Shown: in pieces, positions 11,041 through 21,442 of the stretch
Layout: every line of letters starts with the position of its first letter
Position numbering within the stretch: position 1 is the stretch's first letter
From: Siphonodentalium dalli
Taxonomy: Eukaryota; Mollusca; Scaphopoda; Gadilida; Siphonodentaliidae
Length of the DNA: 64,000 bases
Reading direction: 5' to 3'
Assembly: GCA_032622095.1 (NCBI GenBank)
Contig: CP136069.1
Coordinates: 185,929,122-185,993,121 of the forward strand
Position numbers and translations under genes: made by a program
Notes under the pieces: generated by a model
Told to the model about the DNA's origin: nothing
The model's input: the letters and a program-made list of their open reading frames with translations, nothing else
Database searches by the model: none

Positions 11041-11500
11041 AAGCCTGAGTTTAATGTGTCTATCATTTGCAGAATGAGGTCCCCAGAGTGTGAATTTAGT
11101 GATACTATTCCGCATAGCGAGCTAGCATCACTAAATTCAACCTCTGGGGACCTCATTCTGCTTAGGCCTCATCTTCTCTGGAAAGTTTCTTTATTTTCAA
11201 ATTTCTATAGAAACTTCATCACATTGATTCTATTTCTTTTTTAGTTTAGTTTCTCTATATCCCCAAATTAGCAGACGACACATTGCATAATCGAGGTTCC
11301 CAATGGGTGCATATCACAATATTCACCATTTGGGAACTTCAAGCTGAGTCTATATTTCCCATAGCAGATGAGGCCATGCAGAATAAGGTCCCCAGAGGGT
11401 AAATTTGGTGATATCTTGCCCTCTGTGTGGGATAATGTCACCAAATTCACCCTCTGGGAGCCTCATTCTGCAAATGACAGGCACACTAACCTCAGGCTTG
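11041..11500. mobile_element. C-family composite hairpin element (complete)
   Basis: The ends are inverted: AAGCCTGAG...TCATTTGCAGAATGAGGTCC and GACCTCATTCTGCAAATGACAG...CTCAGGCTTG. Two hairpins (11070-11160 and 11375-11470) have stems containing GGTGAATTTAGTGATGCTA-like sequence. A ~210-bp spacer (CTTAGGCCTCATCTTCTCTG...) joins them. The same layout recurs at 15647-16071, 36861-37231 and 49465-51693. Confidence 0.8.
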
Positions 11501-11876
11501 TCAGGCAAGTCTTCTATATTTATAATACCAGGGCATTTTACTTTCCCACATCAACCACTGCTATCAAGATGCCCACCAGAATGGCTTCCATAAATGAAAA
11601 TTTTTTACAATTTTGTTCAGACATTTCTACCAACAACTTATGCACATCAAACCTTCAGAAGTCAATATAGTTCGATTAACATCAAGCTGTTCCATATATA
11701 ACTTATCTCCCACATGCATGGTGCGTTTCCGCTCTGAGTTAGAATGTCTCTGTAAATTTATTTTTATTTAATAAATAGCTCTGGTTTTGACAATGCTCAT
11801 TCAGTTATAGTTAACTTGTTTTCAAATCGGTTATAACACATACACTTAATCTAAACAAGAATTATTTCTTATAATT
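11501..11876. other. No feature recognised
   Basis: AT-rich sequence between a C and an F element. No convincing exon was seen. Confidence 0.45.
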
Positions 11877-12353
11877 TAAAGGTACTCAATCCGATCAGAG
11901 GGTCCCCATCTCAACAGATTCCAACAACAACAATCCGATCAGAGGGTCCTATATTACTATTTCTTTGGCTTTGGGGGTAAAAAATATTTGATTCGAGTCG
12001 AGGAACCCATCAAACAAAGCTCAAAGTTATTAGATATTGATTTTTGAAATTTGTTATTTTCTCGAGATGAGTACTAATAATTGCCCTTAACTTCGTAATC
12101 TGCTCGAGGTGTGTACACCAAAACACTATTCAAACAGACAAGGATGGATAACTCTAAAATCAAGTGGTAATAATAACGCAATTGTGACTGTGTTCTGGGA
12201 CAGAAAGAATAGAAATAACGAAACTTCAAATATTGATATCTGATCACCCTGAGCGTTGATTGGTAGGTTTCTCGACTCGAATCAATTATTTTTTACCCCC
12301 AAAGCCAAAGAAATAGTAATATAGGACCATCTGATCGGATTGAGTACCTTTAA
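11877..12353. mobile_element. F-family MITE, copy 1
   Basis: The terminal inverted repeats are TTAAAGGTACTCAATCCGAT and ATCGGATTGAGTACCTTTAA. Inner arms carry ACTATTTCTTTGGCTTTGGG, GGTAAAAAATATTTGATTCG and GTCGAGGAACCC with their complements. No coding capacity. Five related copies are in the window. Confidence 0.85.
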
Positions 12354-12656
12354 CACAAGGCTTGGTAAAAAAAACATCTAGTTTCCAGATATATTTTCAT
12401 AAATTCGGGTAAATTCATTGTGAGCAACAATTATGTCTTGGTGAAAAAAATTCTGTCAATCACCTGCACATCCAGTTGAAGAGAAACTGAATTTTCATTG
12501 GTTGGTCAATTGAAATTTACAAGTCTGGCATTTTATAGAACATGTGTGATACTGCTGCATGGTGTCAGGAAACTATGTCATGCACCTGCATGAGCTTTCG
12601 AGAAAAGTGACGTTGAATGACAACGATTAAGTGTATCGGCATATAACCCTCAATGG

Positions 12657-12822
12657 TTAACCCTTTACCCAACAAACCGGCCAAAAACGGTCAAATAAAG
12701 CTGCAACAGCCTAAATTATCTTGGGTCTGTCTCAATAAAACCATACAAATATGGATATCATTGGAACCGGCTCATTGACCACATTGTGATGGTTACAGTT
12801 ATGCCCTGTGCCCTGTGGTTAA
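12657..12822. mobile_element. A-family MITE, short deleted copy
   Basis: It starts at TTAACCCTTTACCCAACAAA and keeps the GGCCAAAAACGG, GATATCATTGGAACCGGCTC and GTTACAGTTATGCCCTGTG parts. It then stops at GTGGTTAA without the palindromic cores and without a clear right end. Confidence 0.7.
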
Positions 12823-12837
12823 TTTAGTGACAACCAT

Positions 12838-13230
12838 TTAAAGATGCATAATCCGAATTAACGCTCCCAGTTTACTATTTTTTTGGCTTCGGGGGGTAAA
12901 AAATATTTGATTCGAGTTGAGGAACCCACCTAACAAAGCCCAGAAAAAAGTCGTCAAACCGACGGTCTCAGACAAAATCGCGGATGAAGATGGATAACCC
13001 TAAAAGCAAGTGGTAATACGGCCAAATTTTGTTATACTCAAGTGATAATACGGCCATATTTCGTTGAACAACATGTTGATAAATAACACGTTTAAGAAAT
13101 TTTATACCATATTTGAGAGCAGTTAGCATTATTTTGTTCTAATTAATCGATTCTGATAAATAAAGCCTATTTTTAAATGTTGTTGTAACTTGATGATATG
13201 GGGACCGTCTGATCGGATTGAGTACCTTTG
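12838..13230. mobile_element. F-family MITE, copy 2
   Basis: Diverged left end (AAGATGCATAATCCGAATTA) and conserved right end (GATCGGATTGAGTACCTTTG). Its right end is about 30 bases before the first base of the amylase exon. The left arm has one TTAA at the site where copy 3 carries an inserted E element. Confidence 0.8.
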
Positions 13231-13259
13231 AATTATATTGTTTTATCTCCAACATGCAG

Positions 13260-14158
13260 GATATATGTGGACACTGTCATCAACCACATGACCGGATCTG
13301 GCGGTGATGGTCACGGCACAGGAGGGACCTATTTTAATGCAGGATCATTGAGTTTCCCAGGGGTTCCATTCGGCTCCACTGACTTTAATGGAGGAAACAA
13401 TTGTCACACCAGTGATGGCAGCATCCACAACTACAACAATGCCGATGAAGTGCGCAACTGCCGACTAGTTGGACTGCTGGACCTCGCACTAGGAAAAGAT
13501 TACGTCAGGCAAAAAATAGCAGATTATATGAACCATTGCATTGATCTGGGAGTGGCTGGCTTTCGAGTGGATGCTGCTAAGCATATGTGGCCGGGTGACA
13601 TGTCAGCTATATTCTCACGCCTAAAATCTCTCAACTCACAATATTTCGGACAAAACGCACACCCATTCATCTTCCAAGAAGTAATAGACATGGGTGGCAG
13701 CGAGCCAATCAAAGCCAACCAATATTTCGGTAATGGACGTATCACCAACTTCATATATGGTTCTAAATTGGGAGATGTTTTCTTAGGACATAACCATTTG
13801 AAATTCCTCACAAATTGGGGTGAAGGATGGGGGATGATGCCAAGTTCTGAGGCAGTTGTGTTCATTGATAACCATGACAACCAGAGAGGTCACGGTGGTG
13901 GTGGCACCATTATTACTCATAAGGACCCAAGAGACTATAAGATGGCGACGGCGTTTATGTTGGCGCATCCATACGGCTTCACTAGAGTTATGAGTAGTTA
14001 TTCCTTCTCGGACTCGTCAGCCGGTCCACCCCATAACGGAGATATGTCAACCAGCGACGTTCCCATTCATAGTGACATGGGGTGTGGAGGGGGTTGGGTT
14101 TGCGAACATCGTTGGAGAGAGATCTACAACATGGCTGCCTTCAGGAACATAGCAGCCG
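13260..14158 (+). CDS. AMY: Alpha-amylase, main catalytic exon
   Basis: The exon (899 bases) follows the acceptor CCAACATGCAG and ends before GTAAAT. One base completes the preceding codon, then 299 codons, then one base. It encodes most of a GH13 animal alpha-amylase, a secreted digestive enzyme that cuts alpha-1,4 bonds of starch and glycogen. All four GH13 regions are present: YVDTVINHM (region I), GFRVDAAKH with the nucleophile Asp at 13570-13572, FIFQEVI with the acid/base Glu at 13678-13680, and FIDNHD with the third Asp at 13876-13878. The chloride-site Arg (GFRVD), Asn (IDNHD) and Arg (GFTRVMSSY) are kept, so the enzyme should be chloride-dependent. [11 protein letters not shown] near the end is typical of animal amylases. 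The N-terminal ~100 residues, including the signal peptide, should be in upstream exons, but I find none in the window. Confidence 0.96.
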
Positions 14159-15368
14159 GTAAATAAATTGAATATTCCTCACATGAGTATACGTATATAG
14201 GAGATTAGGAGTTATACCCAGGTATCACAGAAGGGTTCACACTGCCCGGACATTTCTTTTGGCCACTATAATTTTGACCATTTCTGAATCTTTTGGCAAT
14301 TTTTCAGAAACTTTGGCCAAATTGAAAAAAAAAAAAATACATAGGATCATAGAGAAACCCGAAAATAAAATAAAAATAAAGAAATACACAGAAAAATAAC
14401 TGATAAATTTTGAGTTGGACAAAATTTAGAGGTGATTACTAACTGTAACGTTGAAACTTTTGGCCAAAACGTTAGGCCAAACCCTATTTTCTTAAATATA
14501 ATGCAAACTGTCCATTAATTCCTTTTAGAATCCAGTGATGTCAGGTAAATATATAATGATAAAAAATGCTCTTTTAAAGAAGAGCGTTGTTTTCGCTATT
14601 TTCTTAGACAATTTTTCAAAATCAAGACATTCAATGACTGTTGACACGCCCACCTGCATATGACTGTAAAGACTGAGACTCTGAAGATTACAGTCAGTAC
14701 GTGTCATCATTACCACAGTTATTCTACAAAGTCCCAGCTCCTAATGAAGCCACTGTTTTGGGGGACACTGTGGCCAGGCCTTTTATTTAATTTGATTTTA
14801 ATGGTAGGCATATCAGTGATATGTGCTTGTTTATATTCCAGACTCCAGTATGTCATATAAAATCACATCTCAATGACATGATGACATGTGTACAATTTAA
14901 CTCTAGCTGGATGAAGCTAATTTGACTGAACTTTCTGGTGAGAGAGGTGGGGGGTAGTGGTGGGAATCTTGGCCAGCCATGAGGGGGGGGGGGGGGGGGT
15001 GTGGTGATGGAAAGGGAAGTTTAATGAGTCTCAGTGATTTCATTAAAGATTCAAGTTTCACAACTTTGCAGATGTTATAATGGCCTTAGATTATCAAATT
15101 TTGTTTAGCATGGTAAAACAAAATATTTAAATTGAACAAGGAGTTAAATCTAATCTTAATTAAATAATTTTTTTTAAATACTTTTGAAATTGGGGGAACA
15201 CAATCGTCCACTCGTATCGCTGTGTTCACAGTGCTACAAGCCGATATCTCGAAGCAGCTCCAAGCTTATTGTTCAGACATTTCAATGTTATCCTTGGTTC
15301 AATGATTGGGACTGCTATATAATATTTCACTAAATTTTGTCTCATTAATCAGTCCATCATTCAATCAG
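14159..15368 (+). other. Amylase intron between exons
   Basis: Intron from GTAAAT to AATCAG. It is AT-rich, with a G-run at about 14983-14999. No other feature was recognised. Confidence 0.85.
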
Positions 15369-15638
15369 GTACTGGAGTGAATAACTGGTGGGATAACGGA
15401 AACAACCAGATTGCATTCTCACGAGGCGACAAGGCTTTTATCGCTATTAACCGGGATGGGAGTGATATAAATGAGAACCTGAAGACCGGGCTCTCTCAAG
15501 GAGAATACTGCGATGTGATATCGGGTAATCTGGAGAATGGACGATGCACGGGTTCTTCAGTTCACGTTGGCGGAGATGGGCGTGCTAGCATTCATGTGAG
15601 CCATACGACCGAAGATCCAATGATTGCCATCCATATAG
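15369..15638 (+). CDS. AMY: Alpha-amylase, C-terminal domain exon
   Basis: The acceptor is TCATTCAATCAG and the donor GTGAGA. The phase joins the previous exon exactly (g + gt gives Gly). It encodes 89 complete codons of the C-terminal beta-sandwich: [20 protein letters not shown], then [16 protein letters not shown] with two cysteines, then [10 protein letters not shown]. The order and spacing match domain C of animal amylases. A C-family element begins eight bases after the exon. The exon ends with one base of a split codon. Confidence 0.95.
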
Positions 15639-15646
15639 GTGAGATT

Positions 15647-16071
15647 CAAGCCAAAGTTTATAGTGTGCCTGTCATTTGCAGAATGAGGTCCACAGAGGGT
15701 GAATTTAGTAACGCTATCCCGCATAGCGGGCTAGCATCACCAAATTCACCCTATGGGTACCTCATTCTGCTTAGGCCTCATCTTCTCTGGAAAATTTCTC
15801 TATTATCAAATTTCTATAGAAACTTCTTCACATAGATTCTATTTTTTTTTAGTTTAATTTCTCTATATCCCCAAAATGGATGTACATCACAATAGTCACC
15901 ATTTGGGAACTTCAATCTAAGTCTATGTCTCCCATAGAAGAATGAGGCCATGCAGAATGAGGTCTCCAGAGGGTGAAATTAGTGATGCTAGCCCAATATG
16001 CGGGATAGTGTCACTAATTTCACCCTCTGGGGACCTCATTCTGAAAATGACAGCACACTATTATCAGGCTA
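15647..16071. mobile_element. C-family composite element in the last amylase intron
   Basis: Two hairpins (15680-15775 and 15955-16045) with CAGAATGAGGTCC stems are joined by the CTTAGGCCTCATCTTCTCTG spacer. The left end is CAAGCC and the right end TCAGGCT. It begins eight bases after the amylase exon. Confidence 0.8.
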
Positions 16072-16189
16072 GTAGGTGAGATTTCTTAAAGGGCCTCAAG
16101 GAGTTCACAACGTGAATAGAGAGTTATTGAAATTACGCGGATCAACTAACAAATGACAACGTATGCGAATGATATCGTATCTACGTATC

Positions 16190-17460
16190 AACATTTATCC
16201 ACCGCTCACTACGTCTATTGACTACATAAAGCCTGCCTAATAAACGTTACGTTTATTACGCCAATGTAGCTTTATTAGGTCAACGTAGCTTTATTAGGTT
16301 AGTACTACTTTTATGACGTAATTTGATATGCAAATTGCGCAGGTAACTAGGGACGTCATCTGACCTTAATGACGTCATTGTGATTTGAGAACGTTTTTAT
16401 CGTGTATAATTCACTAAAATAATTCGTAAAATGATATATGTTTTAGCTCTAAAATAACTATAAAACCTCAGAACAAGGTCTGCTTATAATAAATGTAAAA
16501 ATGCCAACGAACTATTTCGCTCTAAGCTGCACTCCGGTTTTCCCACGTCATGAATGCTAATTGGGGTGCTTGACCTAATAAATGTAATGGCGTCATCAAA
16601 GTAACGAATGTAAAACTGAGGAAAATGACAGATTTACCTCACAAAAGGCAAGTTTTGTGCGATGGATAAATAAAATATGTAGCTAATGTTGTCGCTTAAA
16701 CTGTTTATATCCGCTCGGGGGATTTGGCATCTATTGGACTCGGCAGAGCCTCGCCCAATAGATGCTCAAATCCCCCTCACGGACATAAACAATTTAAGCG
16801 ACGACACTAGCTACATATTCTATATTTATCCACCGCTCCCTACCTCTATTGCCTACATAAAGCCTGCCTAATAAACGTTACTTTTATTACGTCAATGTAG
16901 CTTTATTAGGTCAACGTAGCTTTATTAGGTTAGTACTACTTTCATGACGTAATTATATATGCAAATAGCACAGGTAACTAGGGACGTCAATTGACCTAAA
17001 TGACATTGTGATTTTGGGACTTTTTTATTGTCCATAATTCCCCGCAATTGATACAAAATTTGTAAACGGATATGTGTTTTCGCTCTAAAACATCTATAAA
17101 CCATTAGAACAAGGCCAGCTTAGAATAACTATACAAAAACAAACTATTTCGCTCTAAGCTGCAGTCTGGTTTTTCCACGTTATGAATACTAATTAGTTTG
17201 CTTGACATAATAAATGTAAGGGCGTCATGGAAGAAACGAATGTAAAACTGAGGAAAAAGACAGATTTACCTCACAAAAGGCAAGTGTTGTGGAATGGATA
17301 AATAAAATACGTAGCTAATGTTGTCGCTTAAACTGTTTATGTCCTCTCGGGGGATTTGGCAACTATTGGACTCGGCAGAGCCTCGCCCAATAGTTGCTCA
17401 AATCCCCCTCACAGACATAAAAAGTTTAAGCAATGACACTAGCTACATATTCTATATATA
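16190..17460. repeat. 632-bp tandem duplication carrying a hairpin
   Basis: Two copies, about 16190-16825 and 16823-17460, are shifted by 632 bases. Each contains CATAAAGCCTGCCTAATAAA, TAGCTTTATTAGGTCAACGT and, at its end, a long hairpin (16688-16810 and 17320-17440). The hairpin stem reads GTCGCTTAAACTGTTTAT...GGGGGATTTGGC. The loop region GACTCGGCAGAGCCTCG is the same in both copies. The stem differs between copies by a paired change (see findings). No gene. Confidence 0.85.
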
Positions 17461-17527
17461 TCACATAAAATCATATGTGTTTGAACAAATTCCCTCTATT
17501 ATTTATGTTCGTCTTAGTAATAATTAT

Positions 17528-17916
17528 TTAACCCTTTCAGTGCCAGGGGCCGATCTCATCGGCCCTAATTTACGGTCTGTATAATCGGCCCTAAAATTAT
17601 TATTATTTTTTATTTTTTATTATAGATTTTTTTGGGTTGAATTTTTTTTGGGTATGCTTAAGCATGCTATAGCGAATTTAAAAACAAACTGGATAAAACC
17701 TTAGGGGCAATGTTATAACTCAAAACTATCACCAAGTATTCATAGTAATAATTTTGATGCCCATGAAAAACGTAAGATTCCCTGGCACTAAACCTACAAA
17801 ATAAGTTCTCTTATATATGCGAGGCGACCTATGGTCGACTCGCATATATAAGAGAATGCATTGGCACAGGGTATATTGGTTGATACAAAAATCGGACCTG
17901 GCACTGAAAAGGTTAA
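17528..17916. mobile_element. E-family TTAA MITE, copy 1
   Basis: Starts TTAACCCTTTCAGTGCCAGG and ends CCTGGCACTGAAAAGGTTAA. It contains GGCCGATCTCATCGGCCCTA and, at 17810-17868, one (partly shortened) palindromic core with CACAGGGTATAT after it. Non-coding. It lies in the last amylase intron. Confidence 0.85.
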
Positions 17917-17947
17917 CAATCTTGGTATGATTTTGCAGCTGCACCGA

Positions 17948-18120
17948 CAAGCCTGAATTTAGTGTATCTGACATTTGCATAATGAGATCCCCAGAGGGTG
18001 AATTTAGTGATGCTATCCTGCACAATGGGCTAGCATCACCACTAGTCCATGTGCGGGCTGGAGTCATTAAATTCATGGGGGACCTCATTCTGCAAATGTC
18101 AGACATACTAAATTCAGGCA
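17948..18120. mobile_element. C-family hairpin element
   Basis: CAAGCCTGAATTTAGTGTAT leads into a hairpin with ATAATGAGATCCCCAGAGGG and GGGGACCTCATTCTGCAAAT arms; the right end is AAATTCAGGC. The loop carries an extra ~30-bp segment (ACTAGTCCATGTGCGGGC). Confidence 0.75.
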
Positions 18121-18187
18121 CGTGTACCGACCGTGAAGCGTTCCGTAGCTTTAGCATGTATACAAATACATTACTCACTATTTGCAG

Positions 18188-18225
18188 GGGCCAAAGTTGG
18201 ATCGAGTAGCAGACGAACAGGATAA
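18188..18225 (+). CDS. AMY: Alpha-amylase, last coding exon
   Basis: Acceptor ACTCACTATTTGCAG. The split codon (g + gg) gives Gly, followed by AKVGSSSRRTG and a TAA stop at 18223-18225. The phase matches the preceding donor, and a short tail after the IAIHIG segment is what animal amylases show, so this joins well. It ends the protein after about 401 visible residues. No clear AATAAA follows; GATAAAA occurs at 18221 and 18289. Confidence is lower than for the other exons because the exon is short. Confidence 0.75.
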
Positions 18226-18330
18226 AAACAGCATTTCTTTCTTATGACCAGAGAATGGGAGATGAGCCACATATTACATACATGAGATAAAACATATACT
18301 GGTACATGAAGTGTATCTTAGAACCTTTAA

Positions 18331-18724
18331 TTGTTCACCCAACAGAAGGGCCCTGTGCCAATGCATTCTCTTATATATGCGAGTCGACCATAGGTCGCCT
18401 CGCATATATAAGAGAATGCATTGGCTTAACACATTAAAAATTATAAAATTGTTAAAGAATGTAAGTCAAAATGGTAAAAAGTGTTAATTTTTTTTTTTTT
18501 AGGCCAATGCATTCTCTTATATATGCGAGGCGACCTATGGTCGACTCGCATATATAAGAGAATGCATTGGCACAGGGTATAACTGTAACTATCACAATGT
18601 GGTCAAGGAGCCGGTTCCAATGATATCCATATTTGTATGGTTCTATTGAGACAGACCGAAGATATTTTAGGCTGTTGAAGCTTTATTTGGCCGGTTTTGG
18701 CCGGTTTGTTGGGTAAAGGGTTAA
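18331..18724. mobile_element. A-family MITE
   Basis: In reverse orientation. It has two inverted palindromic cores (18358-18424 and 18503-18572), then GGCATAACTG-like sequence, GAGCCGGTTCCAATGATATC and the end TGTTGGGTAAAGGGTTAA. The left end is altered (TTAATTGTTCACCCAACAGA). The right TTAA is followed directly by a B element. Confidence 0.85.
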
Positions 18725-19010
18725 TTGTTCACCCTTTCATGATAGGAGGTACGCTGATGCAGCATTAACAATACCACTATATAAATTTTGCGAAAACCCT
18801 GTGCCAATGTATTCTCTTATATATGCGAGTCTCCCATAGGGAGCCTTGCAAAAAGGAGAAGCTGAATGCACTGGCTGTCAAGGTAAATATTGTTAGCCAA
18901 TCTATTCTCTTATATATGCGAGGCTCCCATGGGAGACTCGCATATATAAGAGAATGCATTGGCACAGGGTTTTCGCAAAATTTCAGGAAGCTCCAGTCAT
19001 GGAAGGGTTA
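18721..19010. mobile_element. B-family MITE
   Basis: TTAATTGTTCACCCTTTCATGATAGG begins it and CTCCAGTCATGGAAGGGTTA ends it. Two cores with the CTCCCATAGGGAG-type centre are present; the first has lost most of its right arm. Confidence 0.8.
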
Positions 19011-19645
19011 TTAAGGGTCTCACTGCAGTTCAGCTATTTAATTGTGGGTGCCCCTACATTACAATAATAATGCCAAAAAGTTTGCTGTGACTGTGACATT
19101 TCAATTTTTTCTACTTTTGAGTAAAACATGATGCATCAGTGCAAGTGATGATGCAAGTCCAAAGTCTCAAGGCTATTAGATTATGTCAGTAGGACTAAAG
19201 TTATCATCTTGAAAAAAAAACCCAGACAAATAGGACTGACAGATCAACGGATGGACCAATAATATGTCTAAACAAGAGCATCGCTAGGCCATGGCAAAAT
19301 AAGTCTGTGGTAATTCCAACAAAGGTCTGGTGAAAATTGGTGGGCAGAATCCAAATTTGATGATCTCAACCTGTATTTTGGGCTAGTCAACTCACAGACC
19401 AAATTTCATTCCATTGTTCAGACTTACTAAAGTTGGCGGGCAGAACCCAAATTTGATCTTGACCTGCATTTTGGGCATGTAAACTCACATACCAAATTTT
19501 ATTCCATTCAGTTCAGACTTACTAAAGTTATTATCCGGAAATGAAAAAAGCAAACAGATGGACCAATATTTTATACTGTTTTTTTAAAATGGGCATATAA
19601 AAATAATGTAATTTTTTTTTTTAAATCTGTTACAGGAGCATTGTA
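19011..19645. other. Dispersed-repeat remnants
   Basis: Contains ACAGATCAACGGATGGACCA, then two copies of an AACTCACAGACCAAATTTCATTCCATT-type phrase, and AAGCAAACAGATGGACCAAT. The 3' part (19498-19645) is copied at 26033-26180. No gene was seen. Confidence 0.5.
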
Positions 19646-20047
19646 TTAACCCTTTACCCAACAAAACGGCCAAAATCGGCCAAATAAAGCTTCAACAGCC
19701 TAAAATATCTTCGGTGTGTCTCAATAGAACCATACAAATATGGATATCATTGGAACCGGCTCCTTGACCACATTGTGATAGTTACAGTTATGCCCTGTGC
19801 CAATGCATTCTCTTATATATGCGAGTCGACCATAGGTCGCCTCGCATATATAAGAGAATGCATTGGCCTAAAAAAAATCTTTTTTTTTAACACTTTTTAC
19901 CATTTTTTCTTACATTCTTTAACAATTTTATAATTTTTAATGTGTTAAGCCAATGCATTCTCTTATATATGCGAGGCGACCTATGGTCAACTCGCATATA
20001 TAAGAGAATGCATTGGCACAGGGCCCTTATGTTGGGTAAAGGGTTAA
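19646..20047. mobile_element. A-family MITE (complete)
   Basis: TTAA at both ends (19646-19649, 20044-20047), with ends CCCTTTACCCAACA and TGTTGGGTAAAGGG. It holds GGCCAAATAAAGCTTCAACA, GATATCATTGGAACCGGCTC and two opposed palindromic cores. It carries the private variant TCGGTGTGTCTC, shared only with the copy at 26181. Confidence 0.9.
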
Positions 20048-20548
20048 ACTAATCCCTTTAGGTCTGCTTAATTTTGTACATGATTTACTAATTGTAAATA
20101 ACAATACAAATTTAAACTTTGATTAGTCTTACAAACATATTTATTAAAAAATTAACAACACAACACTATGCAAATTCTCACACGAATCATCAAGTCCATG
20201 TGACACTAACTCTGTAATGAGGAACACAAATAATGAAATTCACAATAATGAATGAAGGCACAGAAAGATTGCAGGTTCACTGGTCTTGATGAGTAGTTAC
20301 TTTATTCCCATGCAGCCACTTGTAGGGATATTCAGCTAGTGAGGTCAGCAGAAGTATAATTTAAACATGCCAACAAATGATTTATTTGTTTATTATCTGA
20401 TAATCATTACAAATGAATGAATGGGAATCCATCAAGTTTCTATGCATTCGCTCATCTAATTGTAACAAAACTACAAATGAACATTAATGAACAATTCCAG
20501 AACTCATTTGATGAAATGTTTTCTGCAATTCACTATCCGTCAGTATCA
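20048..20548. other. No feature recognised
   Basis: AT-rich sequence between MITEs. No coding signal was seen on either strand. Confidence 0.45.
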
Positions 20549-20810
20549 TTAACCTGTTCATGATGGGAGCTGCGCTGGTGCAGCATTAAAGATCCTGTGC
20601 CAATGCACTCATTTATATATTCGAGTCTCCCATAGGAAGACTCACATATATTAGAAAATGTACTAGATTACAAGTTCAAGGTAAATGTTGTCCTGCCAAT
20701 ACATTCTCTTATATATGTGAGGGTCCCTAAGGGAGACTCGCATATATAAAGAGTGCATTGGCACAGGGTTTTTGCCAAATTTCAGGAAGCTCCAGTCATG
20801 GAAGGGCTAA
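20549..20810. mobile_element. B-family MITE
   Basis: Left end TTAACCTGTTCATGATGGGA and right end CTCCAGTCATGGAAGGGCTAA. Two diverged cores with CTCCCATAG/CTAAGGGAG-type centres. Ten bases separate it from the next C element. Confidence 0.8.
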
Positions 20811-20820
20811 GTCATGAATT

Positions 20821-20949
20821 CAAGCCTTGAAATGAGGTCCCCAGAGGGTGAATTTGGTGATGCTAGCCCGCTATGCGGGGTAGCATCACTAAATTCACCC
20901 TCTGGGGAACTCATTCTGCAAATGACAGACACCCTATTTCAAAGCTTGT
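20821..20949. mobile_element. C-family single-hairpin element
   Basis: CAAGCCTTGAAATGAGGTCC ... CACCCTATTTCAAAGCTTG. The stem has CCCCAGAGGGTGAATTTGGT and its complement, and the loop is GCCCGCTATGCGGGG. Confidence 0.85.
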
Positions 20950-21442
20950 ACTTGGAGTCAAAATGAATTCAAGTGAAATTTTACATCTAACAGCAATCAT
21001 TGAAATTTTTTCGGCAAATCACTAGACGACAGTATCGTTAAGAAGTCAAATATAATCTTTCAGGAGTAATGTCTCTTTAATTTGTATTCAAATCCCATTT
21101 CTGAGGACTTTCCAAAGCCACATGTAAGTAACACATCCTTTCCAAATATAGCACACGTCTTGTTTGATACTATCATTATTATTATTGTATTAATCAAAAC
21201 ATTTATTAAAATGAAATGCGAACGAATAACCCTAGACTAAATAATATGACATCATATAATAAAAAAATAAATAGCAGTCAACTACATGTATGTATATATT
21301 GGTTGCATTTTGTGTATTTAATCTTTAATGATAGCTTGGAAAAGGGTTATATAACAAGTAATCGATTTACTCTCACATAATGTATAAATATATAAAAGGC
21401 AATCATAAATCAATGTTCCTCATTATGAATATTGACCTTAAA
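20950..21442. other. No feature recognised
   Basis: AT-rich sequence with simple TTATTA and TATATA tracts only. Confidence 0.45.
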
